Positions 15,398-23,623 of a DNA stretch of 64,000 nucleotides are shown piece by piece (within the stretch, counting starts at the first letter, position 1; the number at the start of each line of letters is the position of its first letter). The notes beneath the pieces were generated by a model. That model was not told where the DNA came from. It searched no databases and worked only from the letters and a program-made list of their open reading frames with translations. A program made the position numbers and the translations under genes. This DNA comes from Anabaena sp. WA102 (GTDB lineage: Bacteria; Cyanobacteriota; Cyanobacteriia; Cyanobacteriales; Nostocaceae): the NCBI RefSeq assembly GCF_001277295.1, contig NZ_CP011456.1, positions 3,662,001 to 3,726,000 on the forward strand, written 5' to 3'.

Positions 15398-17341
15398 CTA
15401 CAGTATTAAATTGAGGTGCTGATATGCTTGAGATTGCCAAACATCTAATTCAGGAACTCTCCAAGGTGCTTTTTTTTGTTTTTTGTTTCTGGAGTCATTT
15501 TTGAGACCTTTTTCCCATACAATCAAAGCACTTTTCTTATCTCCTAAAGCTTCCTGTACCTGTGCCAATAAATAATAGGCATCAGGACGGGAACTATCTA
15601 ATTCAATTGCTTTACCAAGGTGATTTTGAGCATAAGTGTATTCATTTTGTTGGAGATATGCCCAGCCAAGGTTTTTGTACAAGGCATATTTCACTAAAGT
15701 ATCCTGTACACGATCTAAAATTTGTAAAAGCAAGTCAATAGCAATGGCACTATTTCCATTGATAATTTCTAATCGTGCTAAATTATTGATAGCTGCATCA
15801 GCAGCACGAGATTTATACTGTTTAGCCATTTCGTAGTGGAAACACGCACGATCCAACTCTTGTAGCTTTTCATAAGTTGACCCCAAGTTATAATGTGCGG
15901 CTGCAACATCCGAATTAAATCTGAGTGACCACACTAAAGAACACTTGGCGCTAATAAAATCACCTTCCAGGTATTTTTGATGACCTATCTGGTTTAAAGA
16001 CTTAGCAATAAATTGATTAGTAATGTATTTTTTTACTCTATTGCTTAAAGTAAATTTAGCGACTCTTGTATTATCTTGTTCAACAATAAGTAATTGCTGT
16101 AAGAGTACATTCAACGATGTATGTAATTCCGATAAATCTACTGCAAAGACTAGACTTGCTTGTAAATCGGCAAGAGATACTGCCTGGTTGTTTACCGCTA
16201 ACGAGTAAATAATATTTTTTTCTAACTCATAAATGTTTTCAAAAGATTCTAAAAATTCATTGATAATATTATTTATCAATGATAAGTTGTGCTTTGAAAA
16301 ATTATTAAAGTCACCTTTAAATGTTTTGTTAATAGTTTTGACGACTATTTCTAAAGCTAAAGGATTACCTTCATATAATTCAATTAATTCTAATAAATTT
16401 TGGTCAGAAACTGCAAAATTTTTGATTGGCAAAATAAAAGTTTTAGCATCATCTGGATGCAAGCCTCTCAAATACAATTCCCTCACAGGTAGTGTTTCTC
16501 CAGCTAAGTCAGCAATTTCTATTGGTTTTTCCCGACTGGTCAGCACTAAGCAGCTATTATGATTTGATTCTCCTAAGCGTTTTAATAACTCTCCATAGCC
16601 ATCATATTCCTGTGGATAATGTCGAACTAACTGGCTACTAGGCAGAACAGTTTCTACATCATTTAGCAACAGTAGACAGCGGTGTTGGGATAGATACTCA
16701 ATCAGTAAAGAGATTTGCCCACCGATATCTTTTGGTATGTTGGTTTCTTCTTGGTGCAACAGGGAGTGGAGCAGGTCAGTTAATAATTCTTGGATGGGTG
16801 GAGCATAGTGGAGCGATCGCCAAATGACGCACTCAAACTCATTCTGGATTTGTTTAGCCAACTGCGCTGACAGAGTATTTTTGCCAATACCACCCATGAT
16901 ACTCAGGATTACTACTAGTCGGCACTTGTCTTTGACAATCCATTGCTTTAAAGTAGCCAGTTCTTCAATACGTCCGTAGAAAATAGTAACATCTGGTGCT
17001 TCGTCCCAATCTTGGCGTGCATAGATGTGATCTTCACCGAAGTTGACCGAGGGAGAAGACATACTGGCAGTATTTTGAGCTTGGTGTTTTTGATATTGTG
17101 AGAGTAAAAACTGCCGGAGCTTGGCAAACTTGACTGGTCCTTTTCCGTCAATCTGAAACTTTTGATACACTGCACTTAATCGCTGGCGGATAGCTGAATC
17201 TTTGACTTGAAGCTGCTCTGCGATTCCTGCAATATCGTTACCTTCTAAAGCCAAAACCAACACTTCCCTTTCTGCCTTGGAAAGGTTGTGCTTATCCGCT
17301 TCAACTTGCAAAAATTCTTGAAAATATTGGTCCATTGACAT
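15398..17341 (-). CDS. STAND-type NB-ARC/TPR protein with N-terminal HTH
   Basis: This is a 647-residue modular signalling protein. Residues 1-80 contain a helix-turn-helix region (LSKAEREVLVLALEGNDIAG, IAEQLQVKDSAIRQRLS). From about 128 an NB-ARC/STAND ATPase domain begins (FYGRIEELATLKQWI, then the P-loop region near 150). Later come the CLVLTSREKP sensor and NPLALEIV (GxP) motifs. From about 430 at least four TPR hairpins follow (AAAHYNLGSTYEKLQELDRA, LYKNLGWAYLQQNEYTYAQ). Such proteins sense a ligand through repeats and oligomerise with ATP. Two key sites are altered: the P-loop reads GGIGKNTL instead of GGIGKTTL, and Walker B reads LLLLNDVE instead of LLLLDNVE. Nucleotide handling may thus be impaired. 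No partner gene adjoins it. Confidence 0.82.
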   Translation of the reverse strand: MSMDQYFQEFLQVEADKHNLSKAEREVLVLALEGNDIAGIAEQLQVKDSAIRQRLSAVYQKFQIDGKGPVKFAKLRQFLLSQYQKHQAQNTASMSSPSVNFGEDHIYARQDWDEAPDVTIFYGRIEELATLKQWIVKDKCRLVVILSIMGGIGKNTLSAQLAKQIQNEFECVIWRSLHYAPPIQELLTDLLHSLLHQEETNIPKDIGGQISLLIEYLSQHRCLLLLNDVETVLPSSQLVRHYPQEYDGYGELLKRLGESNHNSCLVLTSREKPIEIADLAGETLPVRELYLRGLHPDDAKTFILPIKNFAVSDQNLLELIELYEGNPLALEIVVKTINKTFKGDFNNFSKHNLSLINNIINEFLESFENIYELEKNIIYSLAVNNQAVSLADLQASLVFAVDLSELHTSLNVLLQQLLIVEQDNTRVAKFTLSNRVKKYITNQFIAKSLNQIGHQKYLEGDFISAKCSLVWSLRFNSDVAAAHYNLGSTYEKLQELDRACFHYEMAKQYKSRAADAAINNLARLEIINGNSAIAIDLLLQILDRVQDTLVKYALYKNLGWAYLQQNEYTYAQNHLGKAIELDSSRPDAYYLLAQVQEALGDKKSALIVWEKGLKNDSRNKKQKKAPWRVPELDVWQSQAYQHLNLIL

Positions 17342-17779
17342 AGTAAATAACTCACATTTATAAGTTAGATTCTTATTTATCTATATTTATACATCATTCA
17401 GTCGTGCTGTCGCTTCTGACAAGTATGCGCCACCATATCATGGGATTGATACCCAGCAACACTATTTTTACAGCAAATCGCAATCAACCGTGCCACAAAT
17501 GAACATGATGAAAACCAGTGCCAGAAATCATTCTGAGATTTATTCTTGTGGCGGGTTTGCCCTCAAACTGCTGTAACTGGTAGATTACAGGTTGGTTAGT
17601 TAGAGTCGAGCATACTGTCATCCTACCGCATTATGTACCCCGGCTCCCCCGAAAATTTTCGTTCTCCTTATAAAATTTTTATACTTTTCTTATATATTAT
17701 ATGTTAACATTCTGATTTGAGTAATTTATACTCTTAATAAAGTAAGAAATATAGGAGTAGCTTAATTTTCAATGGCACG
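17342..17779. other. Intergenic region upstream of the biosynthetic cluster
   Basis: These 438 bp hold no open frame I can support. The last 120 bp (17660-17780) are very AT-rich (TTATATATTATATGTTAACA) and are the likely promoter region for the short RTX-like gene and perhaps the cluster beyond. Confidence 0.4.
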
Positions 17780-17824
17780 ATGACCCCCAGTAACGTCCAA
17801 TTTGTAGGATTTGGAGAAAAAATC

Positions 17825-18043
17825 ATGGCAAAAATAATAAGTACCACTGGCAATGACATCCATATAAGAACTGCGAATAATGACAACTTTATTGGTAATG
17901 TTGGCAAGGATATTTTCCTAGGCGGAGCAGGTATAGATATTGCTCATTACAGCACTCTAGGACAAGCGGTGACAATATGGACATCTGGTTTTATCAGCAC
18001 TGGTTATCTGGGAATGACATATTTCGGGAAGTTGAAACCATGA
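17825..18043 (+). CDS. Short RTX-repeat (hemolysin-type calcium-binding) protein, probably truncated
   Basis: From the ATG at 17825, which has GGAG eight bases upstream, the 72-residue protein contains one calcium-binding RTX nonapeptide region: NDNFIGNVGKDIFLGGAGID, then IAHYSTLGQAVTIW. In complete RTX proteins this block is repeated many times and the AHYS step leads into a beta-roll. Here only one unit remains and the protein ends after FGKLKP, so it looks like the tip of a larger exported protein whose remainder was lost. A start at 17780 would add 15 residues. It lies 79 bp before the biosynthetic operon in the same direction; whether they are linked is unclear. Confidence 0.5.
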   Translation: MAKIISTTGNDIHIRTANNDNFIGNVGKDIFLGGAGIDIAHYSTLGQAVTIWTSGFISTGYLGMTYFGKLKP

Positions 18044-18122
18044 AAATGACACACTATAACCAAATAAGATTATTCTGTGTTCTCACTTAATTAAACAAGT
18101 ATGTGAAGGAGATAAATATACT

Positions 18123-18728
18123 ATGAATGATAGTGTCTTTTTTCTGTATATCTGCAATTTCCTATTGATTGGTGGATTACCAATCATCTTCTTTAAGCCA
18201 GGACAGAAAAATATTCGGTGGTTAGTTACAGCTTTACCTTTTTTTGTTTCTGCTTTGCTTTTGATTGCGGGTTATGTTGGGGTAGTTTCATCTTTCCAAT
18301 ACCAAAGTTATTGGCCAATGCAGACTGATATTATAGCTACTGCATTAGCTATTAGTTCAAATTCTCTCATAGCCTATACAATTGGCACTCACAGAGTACC
18401 CCTCAATTTATGGCATCAGGATAATGATCAATCAGATCATATTGTGACTTACGGACCGTATGAAAAAATCCGTCATCCTTTTTACACTTCTTTTATCCTA
18501 TCTTTAATTGGGACATTCGTTTTTTTTCCTCATATTATTAGCTTGCTGATGTTAGTTTATGGAATAGTAGGACTAATATTAACAGCACAGCGAGAAGAGA
18601 GAAACTTACAGAAACAAGACGGATATTATCGACAATACATGAAAAGGACAGGGAGATTCACACCAAAATACTTTACTTCTAAATCAGATATAAACAACAT
18701 CACTAGTGATGAGATAAGCAACCAATGA
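18123..18728 (+). CDS. ICMT/PEMT-type membrane methyltransferase
   Basis: This 201-residue membrane protein belongs to the isoprenylcysteine carboxyl methyltransferase / phospholipid N-methyltransferase superfamily. Five or so hydrophobic segments are present. The family's cofactor-binding blocks are at the C-terminal side: GPYEKIRHPFYTSFIL (the G-PY-x-x-x-RHP motif) and AQREERNLQKQDGYYRQYMK (the E-E-x-L...Y-xx-Y motif). It would use S-adenosylmethionine to methylate a lipid-linked carboxylate, amine or hydroxyl group at the membrane. AAGGAG lies ten bases before the ATG. It is the first gene of the cluster, and its stop overlaps the start of the KASIII gene by 4 bp (ATGA). Confidence 0.82.
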   Translation: MNDSVFFLYICNFLLIGGLPIIFFKPGQKNIRWLVTALPFFVSALLLIAGYVGVVSSFQYQSYWPMQTDIIATALAISSNSLIAYTIGTHRVPLNLWHQDNDQSDHIVTYGPYEKIRHPFYTSFILSLIGTFVFFPHIISLLMLVYGIVGLILTAQREERNLQKQDGYYRQYMKRTGRFTPKYFTSKSDINNITSDEISNQ

Positions 18729-19687
18729 GAAACATATATGTAGGACATTTTTCCTATGTTTTGGGTGACTTAGAGCAAACTGTTGAACAAACAGTCGAAG
18801 AAAATAGAACAGTAATTAAAGATCCTGAAAAATTTAGATCCGCAGGATTCGATAAGCATCACATTTGCTCTCCCAGCACTACTGCTTATGACTTAGCAGT
18901 AGCAGCAGTTAAGCCCATCGCAAAATACTTAAATCAAGTTGGAGCAATCATCTACTCAACAGCTTTACCAATCAATGCCAACATAGGAACAACATTTGAG
19001 GAAACAAAAGATATAAAAGACCTCACAGATTTTCCTGGTAGTCATTTGCAAAGTGATTTTGGACTAAATGATGCTTGGGTTATTGGCTTAGATCAACAAG
19101 CCTGTACGGGAATGATAGGCTCTTTTAAACTTGCGGCTGCTTTACTTAGAGATACACCTCAATGGAGTCAAATCCTCTGTGTAACAGCAGATCGTTTTCC
19201 TCAAGGCTCATTATATGAACAATCATATAGTTTGATTTCTGATGGAGCTTCTGCATTTATTATCTCAACAGAGCCGATACCTGGAGGGTTTCGGTACGTT
19301 GAACATCATGCGATCACAAATGGGGGAATGGCAAACACAAATGATGATGCAACTATTGGTAATTTCTTCCCTAATACTATAGATTGCATCACAATGAATG
19401 TGAAACGAGCAGGGTTGGAGTTGAAAGATATTAATTGGATGGTAGTCCAAAATATTAATGTCAATGCTTGGAAGATAGTTTGTAGTCCGAGCCTTCTTGA
19501 TTACGATATCACCAGGGTATTTCATCCTTCTTTGCCGATGATGGGTCACATGATTAGTGGAGATTGTATTGTCAATACCCAAATGTTAATTGAATCAGGA
19601 AAAATCAAACCTGGAGAGTATGTACTTCTATATATGGTTGGTTACGGTCTTACCTGGCAATCAGTTATTCTTCAATACTGTGGATAA
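18725..19687 (+). CDS. KASIII (FabH)-like ketoacyl synthase with altered catalytic residues
   Basis: This 320-residue protein has the thiolase-fold layout of beta-ketoacyl-ACP synthase III. The nucleophile cysteine is C127 in DQQACTGM. By eye, the usual HQAN histidine motif is replaced by QNIN (residues 242-245), and the usual asparagine of the GN-[ST] motif by histidine in MGHMISGD (about 275). A further histidine is at 267 (FHPSL). The normal Cys-His-Asn triad is thus rearranged, which is seen in KASIII relatives that act as acyltransferases or use unusual substrates. In this cluster it could join an acyl chain to a carrier-bound amino acid or extend it. Translation is coupled to the preceding gene by a 4-bp overlap. 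Confidence 0.85.
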   Translation: MRNIYVGHFSYVLGDLEQTVEQTVEENRTVIKDPEKFRSAGFDKHHICSPSTTAYDLAVAAVKPIAKYLNQVGAIIYSTALPINANIGTTFEETKDIKDLTDFPGSHLQSDFGLNDAWVIGLDQQACTGMIGSFKLAAALLRDTPQWSQILCVTADRFPQGSLYEQSYSLISDGASAFIISTEPIPGGFRYVEHHAITNGGMANTNDDATIGNFFPNTIDCITMNVKRAGLELKDINWMVVQNINVNAWKIVCSPSLLDYDITRVFHPSLPMMGHMISGDCIVNTQMLIESGKIKPGEYVLLYMVGYGLTWQSVILQYCG

Positions 19688-19693
19688 TTAATC

Positions 19694-20569
19694 ATGAATC
19701 TTGTTACTATCGCCAAAATATACGAAACTTCAGTTATTGATCACACCAATCCCTATACTGCTATTGATTGGGCTGATACTGTTGATCGTCAATCTGAATG
19801 GTTTATGTCCCCTAAACTCATATCTTTATATGGGACAGAATATTACGCTAATCTTAGTGAAATACAACAGAAAGAACTAAGTTTTTGGGAAGCTATTAAC
19901 TTTTTTACTCTGAATATTCATGGCGAAAAAGCCCTAATCCAAGGTCTAGCTGCCAGACTTTATCAAGATCATGGCATAGCTGAAACAGGTGACATCATTA
20001 ACAAATACATTCATATTTTTCTGGCTGAAGAAAATCAACATATGTCTTACTTTGGAGGATTTTGCAACCGATATGCAAAAGGACCATATCCAGATAAAAA
20101 AATTGATTTTCCAGCAGATGAATATGCCCCTGGAGAAGATGATTTTTTGTTTTTTGCTAAAGTGCTGATTTTTGAGGAAACTGTAGATGTTTATAATCGG
20201 ATTATGGCTACGGATATGAACCTAAATCCGATAGCACGGATGATCAATAATATCCATCATCATGAAGAAACCCGTCATCTTATTTTTGGAAGACAAGTTG
20301 TAGAAACTTTATTCAAACAGTATTCTCCAGCTTGGTCAGCAGAAACACTGGCAAAAATACAGAAATACATAACCATGTATTTTAGCGTAACTTGGGCTGA
20401 ATACTATAATCCAGATGTTTACAGAGATGCTGGTTTTGATAAACCTTTTGAAGTTCGTCAAGCAGCTTATAAAAATCCAATTAATCAGAAACATCGTCAA
20501 GAAATAAGTTCCAGTTGTATCAGATTTTTTCAGAATATTGGTTTTTTGGAAAAGGCACCAGTTTTATGA
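19694..20569 (+). CDS. AurF-like diiron oxygenase
   Basis: This 291-residue protein resembles the AurF (p-aminobenzoate N-oxygenase) group of ferritin-like diiron enzymes, which oxidise amines to hydroxylamine, nitroso or nitro compounds. The metal ligands are visible in order: E in FWEAINFF or IHGEKAL, EENQHMSYF (ExxH, about 112-116), FEETVDVY (about 159) and HHHEETRHLIFG (ExxH, about 190). The substrate in this cluster may be the amine of an amino acid held on a carrier protein, since an amino acid:carrier ligase and carrier protein follow. It ends with an ATGA overlap to the carrier-protein gene. N-oxygenation is inferred from family and context. Confidence 0.8.
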   Translation: MNLVTIAKIYETSVIDHTNPYTAIDWADTVDRQSEWFMSPKLISLYGTEYYANLSEIQQKELSFWEAINFFTLNIHGEKALIQGLAARLYQDHGIAETGDIINKYIHIFLAEENQHMSYFGGFCNRYAKGPYPDKKIDFPADEYAPGEDDFLFFAKVLIFEETVDVYNRIMATDMNLNPIARMINNIHHHEETRHLIFGRQVVETLFKQYSPAWSAETLAKIQKYITMYFSVTWAEYYNPDVYRDAGFDKPFEVRQAAYKNPINQKHRQEISSSCIRFFQNIGFLEKAPVL

Positions 20570-20799
20570 ATATTGACGACATCAAAGAAAAGTTACGGGA
20601 GTGGATTGCTGAAAAAGGTCAGCGAGAAGCCAACAGTATAAAAGATGAAAGTAACCTGATTAAAGAAGGCATAATTTCATCTTTAGATAGTCTAGAACTG
20701 ATCATGTTTATTGAAAGTATTGGAGGTAAAATAGGCAAAATTCGTGCGGGTGTTTTTGAAAATATTAACACTATTTACAACACTTTTTTTCGTGAATAA
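20566..20799 (+). CDS. Acyl/aminoacyl carrier protein (first of two)
   Basis: This 77-residue protein has the four-helix carrier-protein pattern with the phosphopantetheine serine in SSLDSLELIMFIE (DSL motif, near residue 41). Its start overlaps the diiron oxygenase stop by 4 bp, which fixes the ATG at 20566. It lies immediately before the amino acid:carrier-protein ligase, the usual arrangement for a dedicated aminoacyl carrier. I infer that it carries the amino acid that the diiron enzyme oxidises. It must be activated by a phosphopantetheinyl transferase, which is not present in the window. Confidence 0.85.
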   Translation: MNIDDIKEKLREWIAEKGQREANSIKDESNLIKEGIISSLDSLELIMFIESIGGKIGKIRAGVFENINTIYNTFFRE

Positions 20800-20803
20800 A
20801 ATC

Positions 20804-21661
20804 ATGGGTGTACTTGAAAACTATCATTGGTATGATAATGGTTTGTCTGTGATTAGTGGTGATTTACTAGAACTATATCAGGCAATTGATCAGCTATTTA
20901 TCAGATGGGCAACTACAGAATTTAATGCCAAAGACCATCTTTTTTCTACCTTTATTCAGGCTCAAGAGTTAGAAAAAATAAATTACTTTGACTCTTTTCC
21001 ACACTTGGTTACTTTTCCCATTTGTCTCTCTCAAGAGGAGGATAATTTAAGAAGATTTATAGAAGGTAAACCCCTATCTTTAGCAGGGGAAATTAATTTG
21101 ACTGCTACCACTCCTATCCGCGAAATTCTCACTCCTGCGGCTTGTTATCACATTTATGTGTACTTGCAGAACAAGAATTTTGATTCACCAGTTTATATTA
21201 CAACTGTTAATAATTGTTTCCGGAGAGAATCGCATTATAAACCACTCCAGCGCCAATGGAATTTTCATATGCGAGAGATAGTTTGTCTTGGTAATCAAAA
21301 CGTTGTGGAGCAGTTTCTTGAAAACGCACGGGAGAAACTAAAGAACTTTTTTAAGGCTATAGGATTACCAATAGAATGGGATATAGCAACTGATCCTTTC
21401 TTTCAGCCTGAAAGCAATCCTAAATATATTGCCCAAATAGTTTTACCCACAAAAATAGAAATGATTTTTCAGGATCTTTCTATTGGTTCAACCAACCTTC
21501 ACCGCGATTATTTTGGGAAAAATTTCTCTATTTCCATGAATGGAGAAACAATTCATTCAGCCTGTGTCGCCTTCGGTCTTGAGCGTTGGGTTTATGCGTT
21601 TATTCAGCACTTTGGTGAACAGAAAGAAAACTGGCCTAATCTACATTCATTGATCATATAA
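20804..21661 (+). CDS. Amino acid:[carrier protein] ligase (seryl-tRNA synthetase-like)
   Basis: This 285-residue protein is a shortened class II aminoacyl-tRNA synthetase lacking the tRNA-binding domain, as in the aa:CP ligases first described from Bradyrhizobium. Motif 2 is NNCFRRESHYKPLQRQW (about 136-152). Motif 3 is AFGLERWVYAF (about 256-266). Cysteines C114 and C254 are placed as the zinc ligands that read the amino acid amine in this family. The enzyme would activate a small amino acid with ATP and load it onto the phosphopantetheine of the preceding carrier protein, whose stop is only 4 bp upstream. I chose the ATG at 20804; the frame is open further upstream, but inside the carrier gene. 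Which amino acid is used is unknown. Confidence 0.85.
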   Translation: MGVLENYHWYDNGLSVISGDLLELYQAIDQLFIRWATTEFNAKDHLFSTFIQAQELEKINYFDSFPHLVTFPICLSQEEDNLRRFIEGKPLSLAGEINLTATTPIREILTPAACYHIYVYLQNKNFDSPVYITTVNNCFRRESHYKPLQRQWNFHMREIVCLGNQNVVEQFLENAREKLKNFFKAIGLPIEWDIATDPFFQPESNPKYIAQIVLPTKIEMIFQDLSIGSTNLHRDYFGKNFSISMNGETIHSACVAFGLERWVYAFIQHFGEQKENWPNLHSLII

Positions 21662-21665
21662 AAGT

Positions 21666-22760
21666 ATGTCCATCCTAATTACAGGTGGTAATGGTTATCT
21701 GGGAAAATGTCTGACTAAAAAATATCTCAAATTCACTGATGAAAAGCTGATACTTTTAGTTAGGGCAAAAGATCAGACAGACTTGCAAAATAAAATTGAA
21801 ACCCTCGACCATGAATTTGGGTTTACTAATGGGAGAATAGCCTATTTTCCCAGCGATATTAGTGAAGAACAACCATTCACATCGGTTGATCCAAAGTCAG
21901 TTAATTCGATTATTCACACAGCATCTATTACCCGATTTGATGTCAGCCAAGAAGATGCAAATCGAGTTAATTATCAAGGGACAAATAAACTATTACAGTT
22001 TGCTGATAATTGCCCAAACATTGAAAAAATAGGCTTATTAAGCACTGTATACAGTTCTGGTTTAATACCCGGAGTAATTAAAGAACAGCTATTAAGTGAT
22101 GAGCTAGGCTTTGCCAATTATTATGAATGGTCAAAGTGGGAAGCTGAAAAAAGTGCTATTCAAACCTTTGCTCATCTCCCCTGTTTTATCTTTCGTTCTG
22201 CGACGATTATTGCTGACGACGATGATGGTAATGTCACTCAGTACAATGTTTTTCACAACACTTTACGACTGGTTTATCATGGTCTATTAACCTTAATGCC
22301 AGGAAACAGTCAGACACCAATTTATTTGGTGACAGGTGAATTTGTCACTGATGCGATTTTTAAAATTCTCTCTCTTTCTTCAACTAAAAACCAGAGAATT
22401 TTTAATATTGCACACTCCCAAGATAAATCCCCAAGTTTGGGTGAAATTATAGATATAGGATTAGCAGTTTTTAATCAGGATGAACAGTTTGTAAAGCGGC
22501 GAACTAGCAAACCTAGATATATTAATCTAGAAACTTTTAATATCATGATGCGGCAGATCCAATCATTTGGTAGTAGATCAACACAATTAGCCGCTGGTAG
22601 TATGCAACCATTCGCTCAACAGCTTTTTATTGCCAAAGATATTAAAAACGCGGGATTAATGGCCATGTTGGATGAATATCAAACTCCTGATATTCAAGAA
22701 CTGGTGATAAAAACTTGCCATTTTCTATTAACAACTAATTGGGGACGAAAGTTTCTGTAA
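21666..22760 (+). CDS. Thioester-reductase-like SDR
   Basis: This 364-residue NAD(P)-dependent reductase has an extended SDR fold. It starts SILITGGNGYLGKCLTKKYL with the dinucleotide-binding TGGNGYLG, followed by IIHTASITRFD, LLSTVYSSG and the catalytic YYEWSKWEAEKS (YxxxK near residue 150). The family includes the terminal reductase domains of NRPS and PKS lines and fatty acyl-CoA reductases, which release a carrier-bound thioester as aldehyde or alcohol. Here it is a free-standing protein and is the natural candidate for product release or for making an aldehyde intermediate. It begins 4 bp after the ligase gene. Confidence 0.82.
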   Translation: MSILITGGNGYLGKCLTKKYLKFTDEKLILLVRAKDQTDLQNKIETLDHEFGFTNGRIAYFPSDISEEQPFTSVDPKSVNSIIHTASITRFDVSQEDANRVNYQGTNKLLQFADNCPNIEKIGLLSTVYSSGLIPGVIKEQLLSDELGFANYYEWSKWEAEKSAIQTFAHLPCFIFRSATIIADDDDGNVTQYNVFHNTLRLVYHGLLTLMPGNSQTPIYLVTGEFVTDAIFKILSLSSTKNQRIFNIAHSQDKSPSLGEIIDIGLAVFNQDEQFVKRRTSKPRYINLETFNIMMRQIQSFGSRSTQLAAGSMQPFAQQLFIAKDIKNAGLMAMLDEYQTPDIQELVIKTCHFLLTTNWGRKFL

Positions 22761-22780
22761 TTCACTAAGAGGAAGCACAA

Positions 22781-23350
22781 ATGACTAATGTACAGTTAAA
22801 TGAAAATGAACTCTGGTTACTCAGCTTTTATCGTCATTCGGAAATTCAAGGGGCATTGTTTTTTGGCAAAGTAGCACAAACTATTCCTGATGGAGAAATT
22901 CAATGTGATATAACTAGACATTTTGCTGATGAAAGCCAGCACGCTCGATATTGGACAGACTGTATAACCCAACTTGGTTATATGCCTCTAAAGCTGAATA
23001 ATGGATACCAAGACAAGTATTTTAAAGCTGCTGGTGTTCCCCATTCTCTGATGGAAGTTTTAGCCATAACCCAAGTATTTGAAGTCCGTGCTATTCGACA
23101 ATATGGACTTAACTTGCAAGCTACCAATATTCATCCGATTATAAAGGAAACACTGAAAAAGATCATGGAGGATGAAAAATGGCATCTTAGCTGGGTAGAT
23201 CAAGCGCTTAAAGAAATGGAATCACAATATGGTCAAGAAAATATTGCCACTACAATCAAAAAATATCGGCACGCTGATCAAATAGTGTTTGAAGAAACTA
23301 TGAGAGAACATGAAGATAGGATTCAGGCTATTATCTCATCAGTTAATTAA
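22781..23350 (+). CDS. Ferritin-like diiron protein (second diiron enzyme)
   Basis: This 189-residue four-helix protein has the four-helix diiron ligand set: E in YRHSEIQGALFFG (about 20), DESQHARYW (ExxH, about 51-54), FEVRAIRQYG (about 105) and EDEKWHLSW (ExxH, about 131-134). It is not close to ferritin storage proteins. Its size and motifs resemble small diiron oxygenases such as rubrerythrin-like or fatty aldehyde-oxidising enzymes. Next to the thioester reductase it might act on an aldehyde or on a nitrogen-bearing intermediate. AGAGGA precedes the ATG by eight bases. Confidence 0.72.
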   Translation: MTNVQLNENELWLLSFYRHSEIQGALFFGKVAQTIPDGEIQCDITRHFADESQHARYWTDCITQLGYMPLKLNNGYQDKYFKAAGVPHSLMEVLAITQVFEVRAIRQYGLNLQATNIHPIIKETLKKIMEDEKWHLSWVDQALKEMESQYGQENIATTIKKYRHADQIVFEETMREHEDRIQAIISSVN

Positions 23351-23362
23351 AGGAGTTTAAAC

Positions 23363-23623
23363 ATGGTTACTAGAGAAGAAGTAAAGACAATCCTGGCGCA
23401 AACTTTAAGTATGTCATCGGCTGAATTAGCAGATGAAACTCCTTTAGAAGGTGGTGAAATAGAATCTCTTTCTTATGTTGAGATGCTATTAGCGATAGAA
23501 TCTCAATATGGAATTACCGCTTCAGATGATGAACTAGAAAGTGTGAAAGATATTGGTAATTTGAGTCAGTTAATTGTGGACAAAATATATGCGAGTCATC
23601 AACAAGATACCTTTATTTCCTAA
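23363..23623 (+). CDS. Acyl carrier protein (second), with ESL in place of DSL
   Basis: This 86-residue carrier protein starts MVTREEVKTILAQTLSMSSA and has the prosthetic-group serine in GGEIESLSYVEMLLAIE (near residue 34), so Glu replaces the usual Asp of the DSL motif. AAGGAG precedes the ATG. Because the cluster also holds a fatty acyl-AMP ligase, this second carrier is a likely acceptor for the activated fatty acid, while the first carries the amino acid. That assignment is inference. Its last 35 bp overlap the start of the membrane fusion gene in another frame. Confidence 0.82.
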   Translation: MVTREEVKTILAQTLSMSSAELADETPLEGGEIESLSYVEMLLAIESQYGITASDDELESVKDIGNLSQLIVDKIYASHQQDTFIS

